From contig JAAOMT010000659.1 of the NCBI GenBank assembly GCA_016748015.1, positions 882,467 through 946,466 on the forward strand: DNA of 64,000 nucleotides, given 5' to 3'. The position numbers and the translations under genes are program-made. Position 1 is the first letter of the stretch. Each line of letters opens with the position of its first letter. Origin of the DNA: Geosiphon pyriformis (lineage: Eukaryota > Glomeromycota > Glomeromycetes > Archaeosporales > Geosiphonaceae). Shown in pieces: positions 10,583-20,755 of the stretch. A model generated the notes under the pieces. It had not been told where the DNA came from. It ran no database searches and saw nothing but the letters and a program-made list of their open reading frames with translations.

Positions 10583-11270
10583 TAATCTCCTCTTCAAGAC
10601 TAAGCTCTGTTGAAGTCCAAGCACTATCTGTAATATTGAGATAGTGATCCAAAATAATTGAAGTAATCTGGTCTGAAAATTGTTGAAATTTCAGTTCTGT
10701 GAGTTTGCCAATGTATTGAACTTTTATTGGTTGCAGTATTGGATTTTGTAGAATATTTTCACAAGTATTAAAAAAATCATAGAGTCTAAAAGCTGCTCTA
10801 AGTTTGTAGCAAGTGTTTGTTGGTCCAGCTGCTGTTTTGAATTCATTGTGGATTTGTTTTTGTATAGCTTCAGAAGTAAGATTTGTTGCTTCAAGTTCCA
10901 GTTTTCGTTCATAAAGTGTCTTTCCAATGTGAAAGTATTTATAAATAGAAGTGTGTTTATTGTTCTGTTCATTGAGAAGTAGTAGAAGTTTTTGTTGTAT
11001 TGTAGCATTTGGTGGAATGTCAATAGGGGCAATTAAAAGATTTTCTTCCAATGCTTGCTTTAAAAGTCTTGGTAACCTATTTTCAGAGTGACTTCTTGTT
11101 TTTTTTCTATAGGGGTGATAGTTCTGTGAATGATTTGCTACTAGAGCTGTAGTTTCTTTCTGAATGTAATTAATTTGACTTTCATTAATTGTTATAGATA
11201 AGTCAAGAAGTGTTTTCAAGACTAACATTAACTTTTGGGATATTTGTTGAATATTTCGGGGAATAATCAT
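10563..11270 (-). CDS. ORF3: accessory protein downstream of integrase, unknown function (copy B)
   Basis: Intact 235-residue frame starting MIIPRNIQQISQ and ending LPVEF, running about 20 bases into the 3' LTR. It occupies the place where retroviruses keep env, but I see no signal peptide, membrane segment or Cys-rich region, so an envelope role is unlikely. The C-terminal half (about 150-215) is helical and hydrophobic-patterned: KLRAAFRLYDFF, then QYIGKLTELKFQQF and ITSIIL. Copy D has a decayed counterpart at 56641-57300 with a similar pattern (AIYWLYMRF, GKITNAQFEKL, ITQIIL), so the ORF is shared by two families. An uninterrupted frame while pol is broken is unexpected. Function unknown: a captured host gene, an RNA- or DNA-binding factor or a regulator are all possible. 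Confidence 0.7.
   Translation of the reverse strand: MIIPRNIQQISQKLMLVLKTLLDLSITINESQINYIQKETTALVANHSQNYHPYRKKTRSHSENRLPRLLKQALEENLLIAPIDIPPNATIQQKLLLLLNEQNNKHTSIYKYFHIGKTLYERKLELEATNLTSEAIQKQIHNEFKTAAGPTNTCYKLRAAFRLYDFFNTCENILQNPILQPIKVQYIGKLTELKFQQFSDQITSIILDHYLNITDSAWTSTELSLEEEIMLPVEF
10583..10598 (-). other. Polypurine tract, copy B
   Basis: Minus strand GAAGAGGAGATTA directly abuts the 3' LTR, the position expected for the plus-strand DNA primer of LTR elements. Confidence 0.65.
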
Positions 11271-11299
11271 GATAAAATTGACTAATTATGAAAAGAGAG

Positions 11300-12640
11300 A
11301 ATAAAGAAAATTATTTTTGGGATATGGAATTTTTATTTGTTTTTGGGTTTGGGTGTTTTTGTAATTTATTTACTATTTTTGTCTTTGTGTTTTTATTGTA
11401 AAATTTAAGTATTCAAGTTTGGTTGTTGTTTTATTATAATTATTGGTTCTAAATTTTGGAAAATATCTTTAGGATTAATTAAAGAAGAATGTGTACCAAT
11501 TTGTGGAATTAATGGTTCAGGATTGTTTCTGGAATGATAGTATTTTAATCTGTTTCCATGTGCAACTTTTGCTAGTATTTTGTTATCAAGTCTTAACTTC
11601 TATGATCCATTGCCTAGAATTTCGTGAATATAAAATGGTCCATCTTATTTGTTTTCAAATTTCTCACTCCATTGTTTTTCAGCCTTAGTTCTGTGTAAGA
11701 AAACTTTATTTCCAACTTTAAATTCGTTGGTAATAGAAATTTGTTGTCATGTCTTTCTTTTTGTTGAGCTTGAGAATGTTCAATATAAGTTGCTGCTATT
11801 CTTCTTTTTTCTTCCAGTGTACTAAGAAAAGTGTAGGCCCTTCTTTGAAGTGTTTCTTGGAAGTTTTCTTCATTGATTGGTTGTACTGAGTATGTTTCTA
11901 CTATGAAATTAATTGGTAATATTGCTGTCTTTCCATAAGTAAGATCAAATAGTGTGTGTTTCATAGTATTTTGTTTTAGTGTTCTGTATGCTAGTAATAC
12001 TGATGGAATAAAGATATCCCATTCCTGCTCAAAGTCTGTTGAGACTTTGGCTAGAGATTCACACAATATTCTGTTGAAACATTTTACAAGTCCATTTGTT
12101 TGAGGATAATAAAGTAATGATAGAGGTCTTTTGACATTGAACTGTTCACAAATTTCTTGTATCAAGTTGTTTACAAAATGTGTTCTTTGATTAGATAAGA
12201 GTTCAATTGGGCATCTATGTCTACAGATAATGTCTTCATAGATGAAATTTGCTACTGATTTTGCATCTGCTCTTTGGATGACTCTAGCTTTAGGCCATTT
12301 GGTAAGATAATCCACTGCAACTGCAATATAACGATTTCTTTGGGTTGTGATAGGTAATGGTCCGACTAAATCAATTCCAACTCTGTCAAAAGGTTGTCCA
12401 ACTTTAATTGGATTTAAAGGTTCTGTGGGGCGAATTCCTCCTCTTTTTTGACAACTATTACAAGATTCTACATATTGTCAAATGTCTTTTTGCATGTGAG
12501 GCCAAAAATAATGTTCAAGAGTTCTTTGAATTGTTCCATTTCTTCCCAAGTATGCTGAAGAAGGATCTGTGTGCATGTTATATAGAATTGTTTCTTTTTC
12601 ATTTTCCTGTACTAATCTGAGTAGTTGGTTTAAGTTTTTA
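11300..12640 (-). pseudogene. Integrase, copy B (catalytically dead)
   Basis: Minus-strand Ty3/gypsy integrase. The N-terminal HHCC-like finger is weakened: the second His is not seen, while C-x2-C remains as CNSCQK. The core shows VGIDLVGP (first Asp) near 12367. The second catalytic Asp is Asn in LLSNQRTHF (near 12190) and the Glu is Lys in NGLVKCFN (near 12085). Copy D keeps Asp and Glu at both places. The 233-residue open frame 11614-12315 covers the core. A TGA near 12480 and stops beyond 11614 break the ends. Both catalytic losses are G-to-A changes on the coding strand. Confidence 0.85.
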
Positions 12641-13395
12641 CAATTTTTGTAATAGATTTTGTTGTGGTGTATAAAATATTGTTTGGATTGGTGTTGTAAT
12701 CAATGTTTTTCACTTGGAGACCAATTTTCTGGCATGGTGAGAGTCTCCAAATAGTTTTTGATGTTGTTGTAGTTTTCTGGATCTATTGTTGTTGATCTTG
12801 TTGTTTGTTTGCTGTTAAGTTTGTTGGTGTTTTGTTGGTGTTAATGTTGGTATTAATATTGTCTCATTTTTGAAAGGCTATTAACATTGGTGTGTAGTTT
12901 TCTTGGTTTGTGATGTACAATGTATCTGTAGTCTGCAAGGAAGTCATTTCATCAAGACTGTTTGGCACTTTGTTCAGTTTTCTTTTTATTAAGCCATTTG
13001 AGGCCAATATTGTCAGTTATTATGTCAAATTCTTTTCTATTCTTCAGGTATTGTTAAAAGTGTTTGAGAGCCCAAATGACCACAGCGGCTTCCAATTCAG
13101 TTGAGCCATATTTGAGTTTTGTTGGCTTGAGTGTTCTGCTGGCATAGACAATAACTTGTTCCTGGCCATTTTCATTTAATTGTAATAAGATGGCACCAAA
13201 TGCTATGTGTGAAGCATCAGTGGCTAATTGGAATTATTTGTTAAAGTCTGGGTAAGCAAAAACTGGAACTGTTGTCAATTTTGTTTTGAGAGTTTCAAAA
13301 GCTTTTTGTTGTTCTTCAGTCCATTTGTATGATATGTTTTTGTTGGTAAGATAATTGAGTGGTTTGGCAATTTCTGAGAATCTTTTTATAAATTT
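12640..13395 (-). pseudogene. RNase H domain of pol, copy B (decayed)
   Basis: Minus-strand sequence after the RT. It reads FKNKLT-like connection segments, then QLATDASHIAFGAILLQL near 13190-13240 (the TDAS motif with the first catalytic Asp), and a YGSTELEAAVVIWALKHFL segment near 13060-13110 holding the conserved Glu, matching Ty3/gypsy RNase H. Frames are broken by several stops. Confidence 0.7.
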
Positions 13396-14284
13396 TCAAT
13401 AGTAAGAGACTAATCCTACAAATTCTCTTAGTTCTGTAGTATTTCTGGGGGTTTGAAAGTTTTTGACAGCACTGATTGTTCCTGGATTTGGTTTGACTCT
13501 ATCTTTACTAACTATGTGTTCAAGAAAGATCAAGCTTGTTTTTTCAAAGTGACATTTCTTAATGTTTAACTTTAATCTTGCTTTCCGTAATTGTTGAAAA
13601 ACTTTTTGCAAGTGAATAAGATAAGTCTTAAAGCTTGGTGAGTATACATCAGTATCATCAAGATAGACAACTATTGATTGCCACAAGAGTCCTTTATATA
13701 CAACATCCATGAGTCACTAGAATGTTGCTGGTGTATTGCAGAGTCCAAAAAGCATAACATTAAACTCATAGTTTCCTTCCTGGGTGGTAAATGCTGTTTT
13801 GGGTCGGTCTTTTGGGTCTATTTTGACTTGTCAGTATCCACTTTTCAAGTCTAAAGTTGAGAAGAACTTGGCTTTTCCTAGAGCATCTACCATGTTATCA
13901 ATTCTTGAAAGAGTGTAGACATCTCCAATTGTCACACTGTTCAATTGGCGATAGTCAACACAAAATCTGATTTTTTTTTTTTTTTTTGACAAGAACTACT
14001 GGTAAGACCCAAAGACTTCTTGATGGTTGAATCAATCCATTATTGAGCATTCTCTGGACTTCTTCTCTGATGAATTGGTGGCTGGCAGGTGGCACTCTGT
14101 AAGTTTGCTGACATTTTGGTGGAGCATCTCCTGTATGAATCTGATGTTGAACCATATCTATTTTTCCCAGTATATTGTTGTCTTTTGCAAATATATCTGC
14201 AAATTTAGCTATCAATTGTTTCAATTGTCTTTGTTGTTGAGGTTCTAAGGGACCCATGTTGATTCGAGAAAGTTTTTTTTCCAA
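13390..14284 (-). pseudogene. Reverse transcriptase, copy B (frameshifted)
   Basis: Minus-strand RT in pieces. 13955-14284 gives the N-terminal region with LIQPSRSLWVLPVVLVKKK, where a run of about 18 A (plus-strand T run near 13970-13987) breaks the frame. Then come FCVDYRQLN, FSTLDLKSGYWQV and a TAG TGA pair where copy D has Gln-Trp, just before LMDVVYKG. 13396-13710 carries VVYLDDTDVYS, the YxDD active site, then LNIKKCHFE and FLEHIVSKD. The family copies element RNA to DNA. Confidence 0.86.
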
Positions 14285-14717
14285 AAAGTGGTAGTTTTCA
14301 GTAGTAGAAATGATATTTGGATTTGGGAGTAGAGTGTGCCTTACAATTTCGATGAAATTAGAGACAATTTGAGGGTTTTCATCTTGAAAAATATTGCTGT
14401 GTATGATTCCAATTTCTAATTTGTTTAATAAGACAATAGAATAATTATTGGGGTTGTAGAATGTAACTTGAAATTTTTTTCATTCCTTTGGGAATATAAA
14501 CGTTTGGAATTAATATTTCATGCCTCAAACAAATTTGTTTATTGGATTCAAAAATTTGTTGGGTAGTAGTAGGTTTTGAGCAAGTGTAAATTTCGTGATG
14601 TTCTCCAAAAGGTGAAATGGTAATTGGTTGTAGAAGTTGAAGAATCTGGTAAGATTCATTTTGTGTATTAAGAACTATGTTTACTGGAACTGTAAATTGT
14701 CCAGTTGAACCAAAACC

Positions 14718-15818
14718 TTAAGTTCCTCTTTCACTTTTTTCCAATTGTTCTCTGTTGTTTACTAATTGTAAACCCAAAATGTTAATTAAGAGTAAGTAAA
14801 TTGCTTGAGCAATTTTTTCAGCATGTTCAATTTTGAATGGTTTGTTTGTCTCATTCTGTAACATGATGATAATGTCTCCAATGTATCCTGTATCTATAAC
14901 TCCTCTTCTAATATTGATTCTTTTGCTTGCCAATGATGATCTGGAGGCAATTTGCATCATTGCTCCTGGTGGAATTTCAAGAGCAATTTTGAGATTGATT
15001 TTTGTCAAGGACTTTGGTTGGAAAACTAAAGTATTTTTTCCTGGGTATCTTAAGTTATATCCAGCATCAATTTCGTGTGCTTTTTCTGGTCTGATTCCTT
15101 GACCATGGTTGTCAAAATATTTAAGTTGTAGAGGTGGTTGCTTTTTAAGAAGATAGATGGGGGTGGTTGGTAATTCTTCTACTAGTTCAAATACTTCAAA
15201 TTCGATTTCATTTTCATCATTCTCATCTGGCAGAGGAATGTTAAGAGCATAACATTCTAAACACCATTGGTTATCACAAAACATAACACATTCTTTACAC
15301 AATTGAATGTTTATTTGCTCTAATTGTTGAATTTGAGCTTCTTTGGTTGGATATGTGTGGCTTGCAATTTGGTGGTAGGTTTCTATTTCATCTTCATAAT
15401 CAAATCCAGCTAATTCCATAATATACTCAATATATTCAGCTTCTTTCATTTGGTGGACATCTTCTTGGGTGGCTTTATTGATCAATGCCATTGCTAGGTC
15501 AAAAATCATTTCAGCATCATAAAGGTAGTGGTAAAGTTTATTGAAAATACTGTTGTATGCTACATTAAATGGTGTTCTTCTTCTGACTTTTTCCGAAATT
15601 GATAGAGCATATTGACAGGTTTGATCACATACTCCTCCTTTCATTGCAATATCAATCCAGTTGCATTCTTCTAGTAGCATATCTCCACATGTAAGACAAG
15701 GAGTTTTGTTCCATTTTCCACTTCTCTTTGGGAATCCAAATCGTTCTCTATGGCATGCCTTGCAAAAGTACCAAGTGCGAGTTTCGTATTTTTCTTCTGG
15801 GGAAATACAGGCTTCCAT
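14718..15818 (-). CDS. Cys-rich zinc-ribbon-like domain fused to dUTPase, pol segment of copy B
   Basis: Open 366-residue segment of a larger pol frame. Residues 19-68 carry FCKAC, PCLTC and CDQTC cysteine pairs. Residues 70-170 are helical and acidic. Residues 174-189 carry CKEC and CLEC. Residues 242-366 are a trimeric dUTPase: motif 1 DAGYNLRY (251-258, Asn where Asp is usual), motif 2 PPGAMMQIASRSSLA (283-297), motif 3 GVIDTGYIGDI (306-316) and motif 4 AEKIAQ (333-338). Motif 5 GFGSTG follows a TAA at 14716-14718 (RGT-stop-GFGSTG; the usual residue is Gln in copy D). dUTPase hydrolyses dUTP to dUMP and limits uracil in cDNA. It lies between protease and RT. The segment 14285-14717 is a decayed linker to RT. 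Confidence 0.85.
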   Translation of the reverse strand: MEACISPEEKYETRTWYFCKACHRERFGFPKRSGKWNKTPCLTCGDMLLEECNWIDIAMKGGVCDQTCQYALSISEKVRRRTPFNVAYNSIFNKLYHYLYDAEMIFDLAMALINKATQEDVHQMKEAEYIEYIMELAGFDYEDEIETYHQIASHTYPTKEAQIQQLEQINIQLCKECVMFCDNQWCLECYALNIPLPDENDENEIEFEVFELVEELPTTPIYLLKKQPPLQLKYFDNHGQGIRPEKAHEIDAGYNLRYPGKNTLVFQPKSLTKINLKIALEIPPGAMMQIASRSSLASKRINIRRGVIDTGYIGDIIIMLQNETNKPFKIEHAEKIAQAIYLLLINILGLQLVNNREQLEKSERGT

Positions 15819-15911
15819 AGATGAAAGCTTCTTTTTGCAATCTTTGTATTTTAGTGAAATGTATGGTGGTTTTTTTCGTGGTTCTAGTGTAGAATATCTA
15901 ACTTTCTTCTA

Positions 15912-16460
15912 TCATCTTGATTCTTCAAAAATCTTTTGTTCTGTTTTCTCAGCCCAATTGGATGGTAATCTAAGAGCCATGTAGGTTTCAGTGAGTGGCA
16001 TTTCCTTCTCTTTTTCAAATTCAAATACTGAAGTTTTTTCTGATTGTTTGTTAAAGGTACCACAGGTTGCAGATACTATGGTATATTGTTCTTGGTATGA
16101 GATTTTAAGTTCTTGAGTTTTCCAGTTCAGGTTTGCATTGGCCTTAAGAAGCCAATCATTTCCGACTAGAGCTTGGTATTGGGATGCATCCATAACAAGA
16201 ACTTTAACTGGAATGGTAATTCCATCAATTGTAAAGGAGAAATCATTAATTTCTCCTACTAGAGTCTTCTTCATACCATCAGCTGTGACAATAACTGTTT
16301 GAGCTGGTCTGTCTACGTTTCATTTGAGTTGTTGCATCAGCTGGTAAGTGATGATACTTCCAGCTGATCCACTATCTAAGATTAAGTGAATGGGTTTTTC
16401 TTCTACTGTAGTTTCTGTATACATAGCAGTAATTGCTTTCTGTTCATTGACTGCTGTATT
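15912..16460 (-). pseudogene. Retropepsin-like aspartic protease, copy B
   Basis: Two open pieces on the minus strand (16320-16460 and 15912-16274), split by a single stop after QLMQQLK. The first holds IHLILDSGSAGSIIT with the catalytic DSG near 16366-16380. The second has ITIPVKVLVMD and YQALVGNDWLLK, the conserved second half of retropepsins. The protease would mature Gag-Pol. A Q/N-rich linker (16460-17000) separates it from the gag knuckle. Confidence 0.84.
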
Positions 16461-16599
16461 ACTAAGCAGAAATGGTGATTCATTTGCTTCAAATTCAAAT
16501 AGAAATATATCTGACAGATTGGCATTTTGGGCAATTTGAGCTGGTGGAATGGTGTAGTTAGAAGAGTTTGATCTTGGTGCTGCAACTTCATCTTCAGAA

Positions 16600-18491
16600 A
16601 GTGCAGTTTGTTGAAAATTCGATTCCTCTGGTATTGTAAAATAACTGGGTTGAGTGTGATAATGATTGGGTCTTTGCTGACCAGAATTTCGGAGAACCAA
16701 CTGGTTATTTGGATTGATTCTGTTGTTATTATTCTGCAATTGATTTTGGGGTGTGAATTGGTTATGTTGAACCAATCTTCTTGCTGATACTTGATATTGT
16801 TGAGTAGGTGGTGTCTGATATGGCTAAATTGGTAAAAATTGCTGATATTGTTACTGCATTGGTTATAGAGCTGGTGGATAGTAACTGTTTTGATTTTGTG
16901 GTCTTGGTAAATAATAGGTTGGTAGTAGAGATTAGTAATAAAATTGTTGTGGTAAAGAGTAACATTGATTACTCCTGTTTTGTTGGTCTCTTTGTAATTT
17001 CCTACAATCTCGTTTCCAGTGTCCTAGAATTCCACAATAATGACAATTTTGAGATTGGTTGTTGGATGGTAATCCAAAATTGTTTTGGTTGCGTCATTGT
17101 GGAGGTTGATATCTTTGTGGTTGTTGTTGCTATTGTTGTTGGTTTGTGAAGTAGCTTTCAACCTTTTTTGTGAGTTGGTCTATCTTCTCTTCAGCTGCTG
17201 AGCTGGTTTCTCCAATTGCAAAGTTTACAAGCTTGGTGTAATTTGCTTCTTCTATTGCCATTTTATAGCTCTTTGTATGTCTAATAGCAGTTGCTAAGTC
17301 TGCTGGAGCATGTGGATAGACTTTCTTAATCAGTTTGTCTTTTAACCCTGCTATAAATTGATCCAGAATTTAAGCATCAGAATAGTAGTTATTGGTTTCC
17401 AATTGTCGGATTTGTCTGAGAAGTTTGTTAAATCTTCCAAGAGAGGTTATAACAGTTTCAGATGTTTCTTGTTTGATATTGTGAAAGCAGTTTCTGAAAG
17501 TGATAAAGGTATTGTTGTTAGTGAATTGTTGTAAAAAAGCATCTTTGAATGCTTGTCAGTTTTCAAATGTTTTTTCTAAATTTTCAAACCATTTTTCTGC
17601 TGTTCCTTAGAGAAAGTAGAGAATTGCTTTAACCATTCTTGCTGCAATCCAACCATTTGCATCTCCTGCTTTTTGAACTTTGTCAAGCCATTCTTGAGAA
17701 CTGGTATCATTGTCTTTACCAGTGAATTCTGGAATTTTTGCAATGTAAGCAGTTGCCATTTCTTTTTTGTTTTCTGTGATTTCTTCTGGTTCTGATTCAG
17801 TTTCTTCACTTTCCAAGCTTTCTGAATGATTACTTTCATTTTCCTGTAAGTAATCAATAATATTGGCACTTGTTGATATTGGTTTTTGTTGTTGAGTAAG
17901 ATTTTTAGGTGACTGAAAATCTTTTGGTCTGGAGAAACAGTTAAGTAATGAACTTAGTGTTTGTGATTGAATAAGTGAAATTGAAAATGGTGTAATAGAA
18001 AATGGTAAAATAGAAAATGGTAATTTGACACTGGTTCCTTGTTCAGGTGTTTGCAAGTGTTTGGCAGTTGTCTTTAATAGTATTGGAGTATTTGGAGTGG
18101 TTCTTGAGTATTGTTTTACTTTTTGTTTGCCTTTGTTGTTTGTCTCTGTTTCTGATTCAAAGTTAAAAGAGTATTTGGGCTGTACTGGGTATTTTTTTTC
18201 ACAGTACTCAATAATATTAAAATTAAGTTCTTGGAAGTAGGTAGCAAGTGTTTCACTGTTCAGGTCTTCTGTTCCCAATTGTGAATAGTGCACTAAATTA
18301 TTGTAGAGGTTGCTTTTAACTTCTGAAATGTTGTAGTTTCTAAAAAGATAATTGTTAATATGGTTTTCAATATATTGGTATACTGATTTCTTAAAAACTT
18401 CAATTCTGTCTGGAATGTTGAATTTTTGCTTGCAGTGAGTGTAAATTGACTGGTAATACTCTAGAGTTGCTGTGTTTGGTGTGGTTGCCAC
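16600..18491 (-). pseudogene. Gag polyprotein, copy B (decayed)
   Basis: The N-terminal 294 residues (17607-18491) are open. The frame begins at a GTG (ATTPNTATLEYYQ), not an ATG, as in copy C. The retrotransposon gag domain follows: EFTGKDNDTSSQEWLDKVQ, AILYFL, then after a TAG WFENL, FLQQFTNNN and FNKLLRQIRQLE. The knuckle CHYCGILGHWKRDC (C-x2-C-x4-H-x4-C) is at 17007-17055. Stops at 17606, near 17560 and near 17370 break it. Gag forms the virus-like particle and binds RNA. Confidence 0.86.
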
Positions 18492-18519
18492 TTTGAATTT
18501 GTTGTTGCTGTGTTATTTT

Positions 18520-18536
18520 CATGGGAGAGCACCAAA
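18520..18536 (-). other. Candidate primer-binding site, copy B
   Basis: Minus strand reads TTTGGTGCTCTCCCATG just inside the LTR, starting TGG. Copy C has the same TGGTGCTCTCCCAT at 52332-52345. The priming tRNA is not identified. Confidence 0.55.
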
Positions 18537-19763
18537 TATTACTGGAGGTTTTTGGTCTCTTTTCTTAAATGTTGTTAATGTCTGTTTGTTGTAAATTCAT
18601 GTTTTCTAGAAGTAATTGGACCTCCAGTAACTGAATTTATCTTCAAATTATCTTCTATAATTTGAACTGCTGGGCTTATAAGTAGAATAACCAATTTCTT
18701 GTCAGTTACTTTATGTAGTTACATTATAGTAAATGTCAACTCTTTTCCAGGAATTGCTTATCTGGAAGCTCACTAAAAATGTGTAGTTACTTTGCTGTGA
18801 AAGTCAACTTTTCTACAGGAATCTCATTTGTAGGCTACTCTAATTATTATAATAAGAAAATAAAAGAAAAGTAAAAGAAATTGAATTTTGTCAAGAGAAA
18901 CGTTTTCTATTTAGGCCTGGAATCACTAACAGTTTACTGAAATTGGTAGCTAATCAATTTCAAAATGTTAGTTAGGTTTTGGGAATTTTCCAAGTACAAT
19001 AATTAAAAAAATTTGGTTTTTTGAATTATTTGATATTTATTTCTTTTTGTGTGTATAAGAATGGTTCTAGTAATAAAATCTAAAGTAAGATATATTTTCT
19101 TGAAGAAAAAAGCTCTTCTTTTATACAACTTGTTGTAATACTAGTCTATGAACTTGCACTTTTTCTTTTTGCTCAAATTTTGGCAAACTAAAAATACATT
19201 TTGATGAACTACAAGTTATTTCACTGAACTATTGATTAATTTGGGTGAACTATTCATAATTTCGGCGAATTTCTGTAAATTTCGGTGAATTTTAGAATGT
19301 TACAAAGTTCAGAGTATTGTGTAATTTAATCATCCTACTTTCTGTTATACTAATTAGATTATTTTAATTAAATCGTGATATGTGATAATTGATTAAATAA
19401 TAAATGATAATTTGAAATAATATTAATATACTAATNNNNNNNNNNNNNNNNNNNNAAAAATACATTTTGATGAACTACAAGTTATTTCACTGAACTATTG
19501 ATTAATTTGGGTGAACTATTCATAATTTCGGCGAATTTCTGTAAATTTCGGTGAATTTTAGAATGTTACAAAGTTCAGAGTATTGTGTAATTTAATCATC
19601 CTACTTTCTGTTATACTAATTAGATTATTTTAATTAAATCGTGATATGTGATAATTGATTAAATAATAAATGATAATTTGAAATAATATTAATATACTAA
19701 TTAATTATAGGGATTATAAAGGTAATTTCATGCTAATTACTAGCTAAAATTCTACTGGTAACA
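18537..19763 (-). repeat. 5' LTR of copy B, containing an assembly gap
   Basis: Begins TATTACTGGAGG after the PBS and ends CTACTGGTAACA. A run of 20 N (19436-19455) splits it. The 246 bases before the gap (19190-19435) are repeated identically after it (19456-19701), so the real LTR is about 961 bases. Confidence 0.9.
19436..19455. other. Assembly gap (20 N)
   Basis: Run of N flanked on both sides by the same 246-base sequence. This is the pattern of two overlapping contig ends that were not merged. Confidence 0.97.
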
Positions 19764-20755
19764 CTGGTTACATACATCAGAGCCAGATGTGTTGTTGTTT
19801 GTTTTGAGTCAGCCAAATCATTAGATGCTATTATGGAAACCACACCTGTGTTAAAAGATGCTCATTTTCATTGGTTCTATCTTGGTTCTGCTATATATGC
19901 AAAGTGTGGAAGGTTGAATCATACTTCTTTGGGCTGTGGTTTTGGTAGAAAATTGCTTTCTGGTAAGTTGCCACGCCAGGTGTTTTCAGATTTTGATAAA
20001 AGTAGACTGGCAACCATTTATGCCAAGCGTTCAGCTCTGGTCACTTGGCCAGTTGCTTTTGATGATGCTTCATGGGCTAGTGTTGTTAATGAGTCTTCTT
20101 TTCCCCCTTTCTCTGGTCAGAATGTTTTTTTAAAAAATGGCTCCTCTTCGGTGATGAAGCCTACCCTGCTGGTGTCTTTAGAAATGAATGATAGGTTTGC
20201 TGCTCTTGAGTGCAGTCTTGCCAGCCTCGCAGAGTGAGTTGATAAGCTGGCTAAGAGGTTGGACACACCTGGGCCAATGGTTTTTCAGCTTAGCCCTGGA
20301 CATCAGCCATTGATGACTCCTTCATCACAGAATCAAGGGGCAGATATAGTAATGAGTGAGAGTTCAGGTGTGGTCACTAGTGATGAGACTGTTGTGGGGA
20401 CAGTGATTTTTGATCTTTCAGTTGTCTTGAAAATGGAAGAAACTTTAAAAAATTTTTCAGTTATGGTTATGAGTCTTTCAGCTAAAATAAACAATGCTGG
20501 TCTGGTGCCTATTATTCATTCTTCTTAATGATAGATCTGATTTGAAAAGTTGTCACATGTAATGTTAGAAGAATAAATAATCCTGCAAAACAGGAAGATA
20601 TCATTTATTGGCATAAGGATATGAGCAATTTAATTTCTATTTTTACAGAATCAAAGCTGAAGGAAAATGTTCATCTGTAAATTGCTAACAAGTTTGATGG
20701 TATTTGGGTGTTTACTTCTGGTTTGGATTCTGGTTATCTGAGTGCTGGTGTGACT
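19764..20755 (+). mobile_element. LINE L1, 3' part (3'-truncated)
   Basis: Continues ORF1 of L1 after the gypsy insertion: 19764 onward encodes VTYIRARC and ESAKSLDAIMETTPV in phase with the left part. The C-terminal ORF1 runs to the stop near 20526. It keeps part of a zinc knuckle (AKCGRLNHTSLGC; the first Cys has become Tyr), FDKSRLATIYAKRSA and a Ser-rich tail. The start of ORF2 (VTCNVRRINN-like, near 20555) is visible, then similarity stops at about 20755 in A+T-rich DNA, so nearly all of ORF2 is missing. Confidence 0.85.

Larger units (their letters stand above)
9593..19763 (-). mobile_element. Ty3/gypsy element copy B (family 2), both LTRs present, inserted in LINE L1
   Basis: Minus-strand element with 3' LTR 9593-10582, ORF3, integrase, RNase H, RT, dUTPase, Cys-rich domain, protease, gag and 5' LTR 18537-19763. 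The flanks carry a 4-5 base target duplication, CTGG(T), at 9588-9592 and 19764-19768, and the host LINE frame is continuous when the element is removed. Pol has stops, an A18 run at the start of RT, and changed integrase catalytic residues, so it is non-autonomous. ORF3 is intact. A 20-N gap with duplicated flanks inflates the 5' LTR. Confidence 0.93.

Noticed and set aside
10563-11270. ORF3 as an envelope gene
   Set aside because: The location fits, but there is no signal peptide, no transmembrane segment and no cysteine pattern of a glycoprotein.
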